From contig DATGIL010000089.1 of the NCBI GenBank assembly GCA_035295745.1, positions 1 through 64,000 on the forward strand: a stretch of DNA of 64,000 bases, given 5' to 3'. Position 1 is the stretch's first letter. Every line of letters starts with the position of its first letter. Of this stretch, positions 1 through 8,984 are shown piece by piece. The notes below the pieces were generated by a model that saw only the letters and a program-made list of their open reading frames with translations, made no database searches and was not told where the DNA came from. The translations under genes were made by a program, and so were the position numbers. Source of the DNA: JAIQFL01 sp035295745. GTDB taxonomy: Bacteria; Acidobacteriota; Terriglobia; Bryobacterales; Bryobacteraceae.

Positions 1-172
1 CCTCGAAATCACTGCGCCTCGGACCAGAGCGTACCTCTGTTCCGGTGAAGGGTGGGTACCAACTCCGCTCATACCTCATCAGAATACCCGATCCAACAGC
101 TTGCCGAAACGTAGCGTATTTTATAACACAGTAGTACTAGAACGGCGGATGACTCCATACGGCAGCGGAGCT

Positions 173-1003
173 CTATCGAAATTCGGCAAGGGTCGCTGAA
201 ACGGGATAGTGGTCCGACGCGTGGATTTCACGGTGCACCTGGCCTTGGGAATTGCGCGCACTGGAGACAAAGATCCAGTCGATGGGGTGTGTGCGGCGTG
301 AGAGGAGGTGGGCCGTTGAGGTTGGATGCCCGGGCAGCCCGACGGCGTCGCAGAATCCGGTATCGCGGAGAGCCCTCGCTGCCTCGCCGGCGCCCGCATT
401 CAAGTTGAAATCGCCGGCAATCACCAGTTTCGGCTGGCCGACGTACTTGCGCCCGTCAGCAAGGACCTCGTTCAATTGCCGGAGCCGAAGGTCGTCGGCG
501 CCCCTACTCTCCAGGTGGAGATTGTAGGTCACTACCTTGCGCCCATAAATGGTGGCTTCCGTTACCAGGGCGATTCTCCCGCCGAGCCGGCGCTGAAATG
601 CGGGCAGGTCCGGCACATACCAACGGGGCTTCCAGAACGTGGATTGATCGCGGAAACGAATGATCCTGGCCCTGGAGATCGGCCATGGCGAGAGCGTCGC
701 CATCCCGTGATAGGCGGGTCTGGCGGTGGTTCCCTCGCTCAGTTCCTGGAACTCCATACCGAAAACGTAGTTCAAATTCAGTGAATGCGCTACTTCGCTG
801 GCGATGTCTCGATAATGAGTCCGGCGGGCGTTCAGGTCGACCTCCTGCAACAGCAGCAGATCGGCCTGAATGGAACCAAGGAAGTCGAGAATTCCCCGCA
901 ACTGCAACCCGCGTTCGATGTTCCAACTCAGGATTCGGAAGAAGTCGCGCGACCACGGCCGCTCCGGCCCAAAACGCAAACCGTCACGAGTCAGATCAGT
1001 CAT
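173..1003 (-). CDS. Endonuclease/exonuclease/phosphatase (EEP) family protein
   Basis: A 276-residue protein of the DNase I-like EEP superfamily, metal-dependent hydrolases of phosphodiesters or phosphomonoesters. The family landmarks occur in order: LSWNIERG near residue 26, LLLQEVD near 50 (metal-binding Glu), YNLHLES near 160, GDFNLN near 197, DWIFVS near 242 and the C-terminal ASDHYPVSA with the catalytic Asp-His pair. No signal peptide is visible, so it is probably cytoplasmic. Its ATG overlaps the stop of the upstream membrane fusion gene by 8 bases, so the two are translationally coupled, and the cytidylyltransferase lies just before. The superfamily includes inositol polyphosphate 5-phosphatases as well as nucleases. 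A role in inositol or phospholipid head-group turnover would fit the operon but is an inference. Confidence 0.88.
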   Translation of the reverse strand: MTDLTRDGLRFGPERPWSRDFFRILSWNIERGLQLRGILDFLGSIQADLLLLQEVDLNARRTHYRDIASEVAHSLNLNYVFGMEFQELSEGTTARPAYHGMATLSPWPISRARIIRFRDQSTFWKPRWYVPDLPAFQRRLGGRIALVTEATIYGRKVVTYNLHLESRGADDLRLRQLNEVLADGRKYVGQPKLVIAGDFNLNAGAGEAARALRDTGFCDAVGLPGHPTSTAHLLSRRTHPIDWIFVSSARNSQGQVHREIHASDHYPVSATLAEFR

Positions 1004-3302
1004 GGGATGCCCGAGCCGGATCGAAGGCGAAATATGAGTACAGGACTATCGGCCAGACGATGTTCGCCCCTACGGCGGCGCCGATAAATGCCATGTAAGT
1101 CGCACCGAACAGTGCGAACGCAAGGATCAGATAGGGCATGCAGCAACGTTTGATCAGGAACTCCGTGTGGCGGCTGAGGTACAGAAAGGGATTGGAGCTT
1201 CGTCTGGAGGCCTGCGCGTGCCACAGGCTCAGATACCGCTCGGGACGGTCCCCTGCCATTCTTTGCCGCTGCATGGCCGTCGTCAGAAAGCTGGCAACCG
1301 CGCCCACAAAGAGCAGGGATCCCCATGTCCAGTAGATCGGACCCCTGACCAGCAGCCCAATCATCATTCCGGCAAAGATAAAGACGTAGTAGAGATAATC
1401 GCAGACGGTTTCCAACCAGCAGCCGAATGCCGAGTCCTGGAACGTGAGCCGCGCTACCTCGCCGTCGCTGCCGTCCAGAATGCTGGCGAACACCGACAGG
1501 ACCGCGCCCAGCAACATGTATCCGCGGCTTCCGAGCGCGAAGGAGGCCCCCGCCGAGAAGCTGACACCGAGCGTGAACAAGCTCACCATGTTCGGCGTAA
1601 TGGGGAATTTAATGAGTTGCCGGCTGATCGGAATCGACACCTTGCGGTTCATTCTCGCAAAGATGCCGTCAGTGGATTTCATCAACCATGCGTCCAGCTT
1701 CTGCTCAGCCAGCAAGCGATCCTCGGGCGACGAGATGCGTTGCCACAGGCCCGATGGAACGGATTCACAAACAATTTCTTCTTCCGCGGTGAGCCACTTG
1801 CGCAGTTCGGCGGCGCTCCGTATTCCCGACGGACATCGTTTGAGCAGTTCGATGGCCTGAGGGGTATTGAAGGCGCAGATCCCCGCCGGTTGGCCGCACG
1901 TCATCAATGCCAAAGCTCTCGTCCCGTTCCATTCCGCGGCGCGGCGGTGCAACGAGGGGTGATATGTCCTGTCCGCGCCGATCAACACGATATGCTCTTC
2001 TCGTCCCGCGATGCGGCTCAGGGCCGGCGCGATCTCGCCTGCCTCCGTCGCACACCACTCAATATTTTGGGGAAGGCGTCGCGTAGGCCTCAGTTCTTCC
2101 GGCAAGAACGCCGATACCATACGATTGGAGACTACTACGATCCTGCTCGCGCCGGCCTTTTGCGCACCGAGAATCGCCCGCAGGAGCACCGGTAGTTCAC
2201 CTACGCGGGCGAGCAGGGAGGGAACGGAAATTCCCTGGGCAATGATGATCGCGACGTGTCCGTGTTCCGTGCGCTCGGAACGGGGCTCGGCTTTGCGTTC
2301 TGCCCGCGCCGCTCCGGGCAGCGCCACGGCGCAGATTGCGCCAATAGCCGCCCAGAAAAGCGCACGTACTCTACGGACTATGGCCAAGGTCAGGCCGGCG
2401 GTTCCACTCATTGCCAACATTCGCGCAAAGAGCATGTTTCCTCCTTCATACGTACCTGCATTTCCCGGGTTGATCATGCCAATTACGTTGACCAGCTTGG
2501 TGAGCCCTTCGATGGCGAGGGCGGAAGAAAGAGCGGCCGGGCGCCCCATCAGCCGAAGGATCAGGTAGACCTCCAACACGGCGCCGGCGTGAGCAATCAC
2601 CTGCAGTGCGAAGCTGAATCGAAATGCGGCGGGCGAATGATGAAAAAAGTCGAGCAGCCTGTCTTCCACGGACTGAACCGCCTCGCGTTGTCGTTCCACC
2701 CACTGCGCGATCGGTCCAATCCGGCCCAAGGCTCTCACCGGGCCGGAGATCACCGGCCATCGCAGTCGTACCGCGAGCACGGCCAGGCACACGGTGAAAA
2801 CGAGTATGGAGGCGAAAATCTTCGCATAAAGTGCCCACTTACCGGGTAGCGGCAGCAGGAACGCCACCGCAGTTACTCCCGCGATAGTCACCATGGTGCT
2901 GCTTAGCGTGTATAGGGCACGGTCCAGTGCGACCGAAGTAATTCGGCTGGCGAGCGGCAACTCCGCGCCGAGTTTCGCGACTCGCCAGGCATCGCCGAAG
3001 ACTTGACCGAAGACGCCGGCTTGTCCCGCGGCCTCCGATACCAGGCGCAGGGCGAACATCCTGCCGAACGACGGCCGCGGAGTTCCGTCCAGGAGCGTGC
3101 TCCGCCATGCCCACGTCCGCACGGCCAGCGCCACTCCTGCCAAGGCGATCACCAGCGCCAGCCCCCAGCCGACGGAAATGACGCCTTCCAGGATTCTCGA
3201 TGGCCCCGCGCGTCGCACCAAGTGTGCAAACAGCAGAAGGCCAATGGACGCGGCGGCCAGTCGGCCCCATACCTTTCCGCGAACGCCGGCTTCACGCAGC
3301 AT
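996..3302 (-). CDS. Three-part fusion: LPG-synthase-TM flippase-like domain, nucleotidyltransferase-like domain, CDP-alcohol phosphatidyltransferase
   Basis: A 768-residue membrane protein. Residues about 1-325 are a multi-spanning domain like the lysylphosphatidylglycerol synthase membrane (flippase-like) family, with the typical NPGNAGTYEGG loop near 285. Residues about 345-480 resemble a nucleotidyltransferase Rossmann core (VAIIIAQGISVPSLLARVG) but lack the GxGxR nucleotide loop, so this part is probably inactive. Residues about 560-750 are a CDP-alcohol phosphatidyltransferase whose signature starts at 610 as DGSDGEVAR; the later part reads G-x3-E-x3-D instead of G-x3-D-x3-D. I place the start at the ATG at 3302 because it has an AGAGAG ribosome site and overlaps the upstream gene by only 11 bases; an in-frame ATG at 3368 would overlap by 77. 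Next to an inositol-phosphate-type cytidylyltransferase it likely makes an inositol-type phosphodiester or phospholipid, and may also translocate it (inferred). Confidence 0.85.
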   Translation of the reverse strand: MLREAGVRGKVWGRLAAASIGLLLFAHLVRRAGPSRILEGVISVGWGLALVIALAGVALAVRTWAWRSTLLDGTPRPSFGRMFALRLVSEAAGQAGVFGQVFGDAWRVAKLGAELPLASRITSVALDRALYTLSSTMVTIAGVTAVAFLLPLPGKWALYAKIFASILVFTVCLAVLAVRLRWPVISGPVRALGRIGPIAQWVERQREAVQSVEDRLLDFFHHSPAAFRFSFALQVIAHAGAVLEVYLILRLMGRPAALSSALAIEGLTKLVNVIGMINPGNAGTYEGGNMLFARMLAMSGTAGLTLAIVRRVRALFWAAIGAICAVALPGAARAERKAEPRSERTEHGHVAIIIAQGISVPSLLARVGELPVLLRAILGAQKAGASRIVVVSNRMVSAFLPEELRPTRRLPQNIEWCATEAGEIAPALSRIAGREEHIVLIGADRTYHPSLHRRAAEWNGTRALALMTCGQPAGICAFNTPQAIELLKRCPSGIRSAAELRKWLTAEEEIVCESVPSGLWQRISSPEDRLLAEQKLDAWLMKSTDGIFARMNRKVSIPISRQLIKFPITPNMVSLFTLGVSFSAGASFALGSRGYMLLGAVLSVFASILDGSDGEVARLTFQDSAFGCWLETVCDYLYYVFIFAGMMIGLLVRGPIYWTWGSLLFVGAVASFLTTAMQRQRMAGDRPERYLSLWHAQASRRSSNPFLYLSRHTEFLIKRCCMPYLILAFALFGATYMAFIGAAVGANIVWPIVLYSYFAFDPARASHD

Positions 3303-4017
3303 ACAATAGGCTCTCTTCGTCCGCATAAGCCAAGGCCTCCGGCGTATCGAGGTCGTGCCACGGAGCATCGATTTCCAGCGCGCGCAGCCGCCCGTCGCGT
3401 GCTAACCGGCGCATCCCGTCGGAGAGCGAACAGTCTCCATCCTTGCTGGAATGCTCGAGATCGTTGAACAGCGCGGGAGTGCACAAGAAGATGCCGGTAT
3501 CGATCGCGTCGTATTTCTCGATGTCCTTGCCGATGTCCACAATCCGATCGCCTCTGCGGCGTACTTTCGTGGCATCGTCGATATCGAAGATGCGGTGAAT
3601 GTCGGGATCGACGCCGAGTATGACTTCTCCTGGCGCCAGGTGTTGCCGTACCATCGTTCTGGCGGTTTCGGTCTCAAAGAGGTGGTCCGCCATCAACAAG
3701 AGGAAGTTATCGCGGAGCGCGGCTCTGGCTTTCAAAGCGGAGACCCCGTTGCTTTTGTGATAGTCCGGATTTTCCACCCAAGTGAAGTGCGCCCGGTCCC
3801 TCCAACGGCTCTCGATCCAGTTGCGGATCAGTTCCCCGCGGTACCCCAGCACGATCACGAATTCCTCGATTCCTGCGCCTTGAGCGTGGCGCAGAATGTG
3901 TTCGAGGATGGGTCTCCCTTGAAACGCCACCAGGGGTTTGGGGAGGCCGGCGGAAACCGCTCGCAGACGAGAGCCATTACCGGCAGCCAGAATCAAACAC
4001 TGTCTGATATTTGCCAT
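3292..4017 (-). CDS. Sugar/inositol-phosphate nucleotidyltransferase (IPCT-like)
   Basis: A 241-residue NTP transferase. It shows the nucleotide loop LILAAGNGSRL at residues 7-17, the substrate motif GLPKPLVAFQGRPILEHI, and metal-binding Asp in LLLMADHLFE. Family members activate sugar phosphates, phosphocholine or myo-inositol-1-phosphate with CTP or UTP. The neighbouring CDP-alcohol phosphotransferase matches the IPCT/DIPP-synthase pairing known from hyperthermophiles, where both activities can sit in one polypeptide, so L-myo-inositol-1-phosphate cytidylyltransferase is my best guess. The start at 4017 follows AAAGGAGTGCAA, a strong ribosome site; an in-frame ATG 24 bases upstream lacks one. 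First gene of a three-gene overlapping operon with the membrane fusion and the EEP protein. The exact substrate cannot be fixed from sequence. Confidence 0.85.
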   Translation of the reverse strand: MANIRQCLILAAGNGSRLRAVSAGLPKPLVAFQGRPILEHILRHAQGAGIEEFVIVLGYRGELIRNWIESRWRDRAHFTWVENPDYHKSNGVSALKARAALRDNFLLLMADHLFETETARTMVRQHLAPGEVILGVDPDIHRIFDIDDATKVRRRGDRIVDIGKDIEKYDAIDTGIFLCTPALFNDLEHSSKDGDCSLSDGMRRLARDGRLRALEIDAPWHDLDTPEALAYADEESLLYAA

Positions 4018-4027
4018 TTGCACTCCT

Positions 4028-6523
4028 TTAGAAGCTGACAACGAACTTTCCTCTGAATGTCCGTGGCGCCGAGTTGAAGAACGACCCGAAGCGATAACTA
4101 TCCAGATTGTTTTGCACGTCTCTGGGGTCGAAATGATTGAGTAAGTTGAATACGCTAAAGCCGATTTTGGCCGTCTTGCCGAGACGGGGAATGCGGAATT
4201 CCCTGGTTACCTGGACGTCGAGCGACGCGAAGCGAGGATATCGGTCAACATTTCGCGGCCCCACATATTCCCGCAACTGGTTCTCGCTCGAATACGGAAA
4301 TCCGGTGTGAAGGTCGAGGACCGGGGTGATCGCGATCTTCTTGGGGGCCGCAATCTCACCCCAGATCAGGAACCGGCTCGGCGCATCGAACGGCAGGCGC
4401 CCGCGTGCGTTGGGCTGGATCACTGCCATAGGCGCATTCCCATAGAATTGGTTGAAATCGTTGAGGTCGCCAAATGCCCGCGATCTCACGTATGAAGCGT
4501 TCAGGGAGTGGCGGTGAACCTGATACGCTCCCGTGATCTGAAACTCGCGGTAGGAATCGCGTCCGCCATTCGACACCGTCAACGAACTATTGATCGGGTT
4601 CACGACCAGGGCGTCATGGGTGGCGCGGTTTTGGTAGGCGATGCGAAGCGCGAGCTTGTCGAGCACCTGCCGATCCAACTCCACGTTCCAGGCAGCGCTG
4701 CGCGGATTTCGGAGCCCTCCAAATATGGTGTTCGTGTATGCGGTCGAGCCGAGCACCTCGCCCTGCGGTCCCAGGGTCTGGACGGTACGTGCAGGGAAGT
4801 CGGGGAACGCGGCCACGTTCAGCGGCACACGGTCGTAGAACAGGCCGCCTCCCCCCCTGAGCAACGTCTTGCGATCGCGAGTCAGCGCCAGTGTGATTCC
4901 GCCCCGCGGAGCGGCATGCGTGGAATCGGTGATCGAGTCGCGATCGAACCGCAGCCCCAGGTCGACCACCAGCCGCTCGGTGGGCCGCCACTGATCGCCG
5001 GCGAACCAGGCGAATTCATTCTGGTCAACGGAAAAACGGGCGGGCGCACCGAACTGGATTCGTTCGATCGAGTAATCCGCCGCCCCTACAATATCGACCG
5101 GCGAGAACGCCAGCCGCCCATCATAGGAGCTGTGAGAGAAGTCGATACCCACCTTCAGGCTATGGGTTCCGAGAAAATGGCGCTGACCGGCCTGGTAGGT
5201 CTCCTGCGCCTGGAACCGTTTACTCCGGCGGTTCTGACGGTCGAAGAAGCCGCCTTCGGTGGTGTCTACAAACAGCTGGTAAGGAGCGGCGCTGTTCGGC
5301 AGAATATCGGCGTCATGTTCCCGGAAGCTGATCTGAGAAGTGAGCAGGCCGCTGGCGCCGAATACGTACCGATCCTGTATGGCGGCCTGATAGCCGCGCT
5401 GGTGGAGGTCAGGCGTCGATTCCTGCGGCGTGAATGTGTTCAGCCCGAGGTATGCCAGCTTTTCCGGAAACACTGAGAACGAGACCGTTGCAGAATGCGT
5501 TTCGCTGAGCGATATGTCGGCCTGAGTAAAGGAGTCGAGGCTTTCCATCTTCATGTCCCGCCGCATCGGCGGCAGACTCTCGACTGGTGTTCGCACAAAG
5601 CGGTACTCGAACGACTGGGTGATCGCGATGCGGTTCTTGATCAGCGGGCCGGTAAATGTAATGCGCGGGGTGAGAGATTCAAGGCCCACGATGGCGCCGT
5701 CGCGGTCCCGAACCCGCGGGAACAGGTTCTGAACCGAGAGATGATATTTGTCCAGACTGCCGGTTTTGGTTTCGACGCTGGAAACGGCGCCCGTGAACCT
5801 CCCGTACTCGGGATCGTAGGGATTCGAGATCACCTGCACCGAAGACACGACGTCGATGGGCAGGTTCATCGCTTCGGCGCCAGTCGCCGGATCGGTGACG
5901 TTGGCAGAATTCACCAGCCATCCACCCTGGGTCGAGCGCGCGCCCTTCATATTGATCCGCCCGTCCGGGCCCCGAACCACTCCGGGCACGAGGGGCAGCA
6001 GGCTCTCAACTCTTTCCGTGGCATTCGGGGCGGCTTCAACTGTGGATTGCGTGATTGTGGTCGCCTGCGTGGACTGCTCGGATACCACCGGTACGCCAGC
6101 TTCCGTCGCGGTTACTGTCACCGAACTTGTCACTGCGGTGAGTTCCAGCGGAATCGCCGCAGTCACAGCCTCTCCCGCGGCCACATCCACGGACAGCTTT
6201 CCTGCCAGTCCGGTCACCGCCGCCTCTGCCGTGTACCGGCCCGGCGGCAGGAGTTCAAAGCGGTATTGGCCGGTCGCGTCCGATTCCGCCTGGCGCTCGA
6301 CCCGACCGTTGAGGTGGATATGCGCTCCGGGCACTACAGCTCGTTGCCCGTCCGGACCGATGTTAAAGACCTCTCCCGCAATCGAGCCGGTCGCCGGTTT
6401 GGGGTCCTGTGCCAAGCAGCAGGGTAAGGTGAGGAGCACCAACCAGAACCCCAGCGCTTTTACGCGAGCCGAGCAGAAACCGGCAACGCTAGTACTTACT
6501 AACAGACAAAATGAAGAGCCCAC
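4028..6523 (-). CDS. TonB-dependent receptor with N-terminal carboxypeptidase regulatory-like domain
   Basis: A large outer-membrane receptor of the acidobacterial Oar-like type. After a signal peptide (VKALGFWLVLLTLPCCLAQ) comes a beta-sandwich domain of about 80 residues (GSIAGEVFNIGPDG... GRYTAEAAV), then a plug domain (RVESLLPLVPGVVRGPDG, VISNPYDPEYGRF) and a beta-barrel that ends in the expected aromatic residue (FVVSF). It probably imports a bulky ligand across the outer membrane with TonB energy. At about 830 residues it is shorter than many Oar-like receptors but looks complete. I prefer the GTG at 6523, which follows a CGGAG site; an ATG at 6619 would give an unlikely long charged leader. 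The gene lies downstream of an ECF sigma factor in the same orientation, a common regulatory arrangement. Confidence 0.88.
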   Translation of the reverse strand: MGSSFCLLVSTSVAGFCSARVKALGFWLVLLTLPCCLAQDPKPATGSIAGEVFNIGPDGQRAVVPGAHIHLNGRVERQAESDATGQYRFELLPPGRYTAEAAVTGLAGKLSVDVAAGEAVTAAIPLELTAVTSSVTVTATEAGVPVVSEQSTQATTITQSTVEAAPNATERVESLLPLVPGVVRGPDGRINMKGARSTQGGWLVNSANVTDPATGAEAMNLPIDVVSSVQVISNPYDPEYGRFTGAVSSVETKTGSLDKYHLSVQNLFPRVRDRDGAIVGLESLTPRITFTGPLIKNRIAITQSFEYRFVRTPVESLPPMRRDMKMESLDSFTQADISLSETHSATVSFSVFPEKLAYLGLNTFTPQESTPDLHQRGYQAAIQDRYVFGASGLLTSQISFREHDADILPNSAAPYQLFVDTTEGGFFDRQNRRSKRFQAQETYQAGQRHFLGTHSLKVGIDFSHSSYDGRLAFSPVDIVGAADYSIERIQFGAPARFSVDQNEFAWFAGDQWRPTERLVVDLGLRFDRDSITDSTHAAPRGGITLALTRDRKTLLRGGGGLFYDRVPLNVAAFPDFPARTVQTLGPQGEVLGSTAYTNTIFGGLRNPRSAAWNVELDRQVLDKLALRIAYQNRATHDALVVNPINSSLTVSNGGRDSYREFQITGAYQVHRHSLNASYVRSRAFGDLNDFNQFYGNAPMAVIQPNARGRLPFDAPSRFLIWGEIAAPKKIAITPVLDLHTGFPYSSENQLREYVGPRNVDRYPRFASLDVQVTREFRIPRLGKTAKIGFSVFNLLNHFDPRDVQNNLDSYRFGSFFNSAPRTFRGKFVVSF

Positions 6524-6872
6524 AAATAGTCTCCGTCCTTGTCGCCAACAAATTAGGTCATCCCGTTTGCGACGTCTCAGTCCTGTTTCGACGACGTAAG
6601 ATTGCACGGCTCCTGCCAATGTTCAGCCGACGGTCGCCCTGCAGCGCTGGTGCTTGAAGTGAGTCACATACAGCGAGCGAGGATCGCTCAAGCCATCGAG
6701 AGAGAAGCCGACCATGGCACCTGGCATGGCAGAAGCCGAATCGCCGTCGGCGTTATGCGCCGAGGTCAATCCGAACCGATGCGCGGCTGGCTCCGCCGGA
6801 GGTCGTGAACTGGAGCGGGGTGGGGCTAAGACTGGCTTCCGCGGTTGGAGGTGATGGCCCGGACGGCTGTGA
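6524..6872. other. Gene-free stretch between sigma factor and receptor
   Basis: About 350 bases without a convincing gene. It should hold the promoter of the TonB-dependent receptor, which reads leftward. No clear repeat, sigma-54-type element or terminator was recognised. Confidence 0.4.
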
Positions 6873-7493
6873 TTACCTGGAATGACGCGCTCGGGCCTTG
6901 GTGGGGGTCTTGGTTTGAACGCCCGTTACCAGGCGTATCCGCACTGAGGACCGCACTTGATGCCGGGCCCGAAACAACCGCGCCTTGGTGGCAGCCATTG
7001 TCAAACCGAGCATGGCGGCCGCCTCTCTGATATGCAACCCCGCGATGCCACAAAGGATATAAACATCCTGTAAGCGCTTCGGGAGTTTGCCGGCCGCATC
7101 GGAGAGAGCAGTGTCGACTTCCCGTCCCCATGCCAGATCCTCGGGGGTCGGCGTCCGGCGAGCAAGAGTCACCTCGGCAGCGATTGTCTCATTCTCGTCC
7201 GGGTTTGTGCGGAAGTTCCGCCGCTCTGGCCGGCGGAGATACATGAAACACTCATTCTTGACGATTCGTGTGATCCACGTGTTGAACTGCGCCTCGCCTC
7301 GAAAGCTCGGGAAGTGCTCGAAGGCAGCCAAATAGGCCGATTGAACAGCATCAAAGACCTGTTCGTCCGAACCCAGAATTCTACGGGCGACTCGAATAGA
7401 GGAGGAATAGTGACGTTCGAATAGCGCCGATAACGCCTGGGTATTTCCATTCCGACCCTCAGCGATCAATTCGGAATCTGCATACTGGTGCAT
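6873..7493 (-). CDS. ECF-type RNA polymerase sigma factor
   Basis: A 206-residue sigma-70 family factor without region 3. Region 2 covers about residues 20-90 (ALSALFERHYSSSIRVARR, then FNTWITRIVKNECFMYLRR) and region 4 about 135-185 (LPKRLQDVYILCGIAGLHI, a helix-turn-helix with ATKARLFRAR). It would direct RNA polymerase to its own promoters. The reading frame is open to 7676, but the first 60 codons do not resemble the family, so I start at the ATG at 7493 (MHQYADSELI). No anti-sigma factor follows. The next gene in the same direction is the TonB-dependent receptor, which may be a target. Confidence 0.8.
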   Translation of the reverse strand: MHQYADSELIAEGRNGNTQALSALFERHYSSSIRVARRILGSDEQVFDAVQSAYLAAFEHFPSFRGEAQFNTWITRIVKNECFMYLRRPERRNFRTNPDENETIAAEVTLARRTPTPEDLAWGREVDTALSDAAGKLPKRLQDVYILCGIAGLHIREAAAMLGLTMAATKARLFRARHQVRSSVRIRLVTGVQTKTPTKARARHSR

Positions 7494-7925
7494 AGCCTTC
7501 GCCGAGCAATCGATGATCCAGAACATTGGCAACAGTGGCGTCTTGGCGACGGGCATTTCAATGCCGCCTGTGGCACCGAAGCGCGGCGCGTGCCAATGGC
7601 AGACGACGAACTCGGCTGACTTCGGGATCGATGTTGGCAAGAGTCCGCGGGCTGCATAGTCCGGCTGCTTGCTCAAGCCAGCCTGGGGAGGGGCTAATTC
7701 CGGCAGTGGGTATCAGAAGGCTGGGGGCCGGCCGTCGCGCAGCGTTGTGCCGGAATCAGCCGGAAGACACTTTGGGCCGGAAGATTAGATGTTCGTGAGT
7801 CTGCCGAAGTAGTCAGTGTGTCAGAAGTTGGGCAGCAGTCTGGACAGCTTTTGATGCCGATCTTCGCCGTGCGGCCCGCAAAATGCACCTAGATTATTGC
7901 ATTTCAATTTCCAAGGAGACCTGTC
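7494..7925. other. Gene-free stretch between divergent genes
   Basis: This region separates the leftward sigma factor from the rightward inositol-phosphate synthase remnant. Only short shadow reading frames are present. An AAGGAGA ribosome site at 7913-7919 belongs to the remnant. Confidence 0.4.
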
Positions 7926-8310
7926 TTGCCTCAGAATCACGGTGTCAGTATTGCGCCTGCCGAGGGCAAGCTCGGGGTGCTCATCCCTGGGTTGGGAGCG
8001 GTCACGACCACTTTCATCGCGGGGATCGAAGCCATCCGGCGCGGGCTCGGCAAACCGATCGGGTCGCTCTCGCAGATGGCGACCATCCGGCTCGGCAAGC
8101 GCACCGAGAACCGTAGCCCGCGGATCAAGGACTTCGTTCCCCTGGCTGGATTGGACGACCTGGGTCGGGACTTGGGACATTTTCGAAGACGACGACGAGG
8201 CGGCCGTCAAAGCCGGGGTGCTGGAAAGGGCACTACTCGACCAGCTCAAGGACAGCCTATCCGCCACCAAACCCATGCCCGCGGTATTCGACCAGGGGTA
8301 CGTCAAGCTC
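7926..8310 (+). pseudogene. Truncated, frameshifted myo-inositol-1-phosphate synthase
   Basis: The first 80 or so codons (TTG start after AAGGAGA) encode KLGVLIPGLGAVTTTFIAG, the NAD-binding opening of myo-inositol-1-phosphate synthase, followed by GKPIGSLSQMATIRLGKR and KDFVPLAGLDDL. Near 8160-8172 the match moves to the next forward frame, continuing WDIFEDD, then EAAVKAGVLERALLDQLKDS and KPMPAVFDQGYVK, and ends abruptly at about 8310. About 125 of the roughly 360-440 residues of the family remain, so the catalytic part is gone. The intact enzyme makes inositol-1-phosphate from glucose-6-phosphate, the substrate expected for the cytidylyltransferase at 3292-4017. The 3' end abuts a sigma-factor fragment, which points to a deletion. 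Confidence 0.85.
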
Positions 8311-8641
8311 AGGCACGAACCCAGGCGCGCCGCTCCATCAGCTCCAATCTCGCCAGAGGCGGCATCAAGCGGTCGCGGACTTCGAAATTAGGGAGATCTT
8401 CCAAGGAGACAGTGCTGCGATCGCGACGGAAAAACGATCGGATTTCGTTTAGTGCGATGGACCAGAGCCACGTCCGGAACTTTGCATGCACGCGGAGTTG
8501 ATCCCTGCGCTGGAAAGCTCGCAGCAGAATCTCCTGGACGATCTCCTCCGCGTGATCGCCAGTCCTGAGTCCTCTCTGCACCAGCCTTTGCACAAATCGC
8601 AGATTCGGACCCAATAAAGTCTCAAATGTGTGTTCCGACAT
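8309..8641 (-). pseudogene. Truncated ECF sigma factor (region 2 only)
   Basis: 110 codons that match sigma region 2: GDHAEEIVQEILLRAFQRR, then FRTWLWSIALNEIRSFFRR. The frame ends at LARLELMERRAWVRA, exactly where region 4 should begin, so the promoter -35 recognition domain is missing. Its last codons overlap the end of the inositol-phosphate synthase remnant. The start at 8641 (MSEHTFETLLG) looks natural. A region-2-only protein could still be made, but I read it as a gene broken by the same deletion that cut its neighbour. Confidence 0.75.
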
Positions 8642-8984
8642 GATGCGGCCTCCGGCATTCGAAAGCAGTCCTCATGCCACACGCGATTGCGGCGAGTGCC
8701 ATGGAAATCAGCACGGACGACCCGAACAAGTAGCGCAAACTCGCTGCCCCGCGCCGAACATCGGCAGAAGACATCGGCGCCTGCCGATGGCGCGCACGCA
8801 CGCAAGCACCGGAAGCGCACAACGTTTCTCGCCACCAAAAATGTCTTCCCAAATTCATGGATTGCGCGTAGACTGAAGATGTACCCGCAATCATCTCGGT
8901 GAACCTGGTCATCTGACCGGTTGCTCACCAAACGCCAACTTGCCCTACCGGACTGCGGTCCAGGGAGAAGTCAAGAGCTAGAGG
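8642..8984. other. Intergenic region with one enhancer-like repeat
   Basis: About 340 bases without a supported gene. It contains a copy of the TCGGCA-type repeat at 8759-8788, but no TGG-N9-TGC element follows it. It lies between the broken sigma gene and the receiver protein. Confidence 0.4.
8759..8788 (+). promoter_or_regulatory. TCGGCA-type enhancer-like repeat, copy 1
   Basis: Reads TCGGCA, 8 bases, CGGCG, 2 bases, TGCCGA. Nearly all positions match the copy at 24364, including the left flank GCGCCGAAC. It is one of about nine dispersed copies in intergenic DNA. The next gene downstream is the receiver protein at 8985. Confidence 0.5.

Noticed and set aside
1..172. Possible gene at the left window edge
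   Set aside because: Only shadow frames and no recognisable motif in 172 bases.
1167..2195. Open frame of 342 codons on the plus strand opposite the flippase/CDP-alcohol fusion
   Set aside because: Low-complexity Arg/Gln/His-rich composition and full overlap with a well-supported gene; a GC-rich antisense shadow.
4508..6427. Two plus-strand frames of 322 and 310 codons opposite the TonB-dependent receptor
   Set aside because: No family resemblance and shadow-like composition; the receptor reads convincingly on the other strand.
8449..8931. Minus-strand frame of 160 codons in the region of the broken sigma gene
   Set aside because: Overlaps the recognised sigma region 2 in another frame and has no protein-like character.
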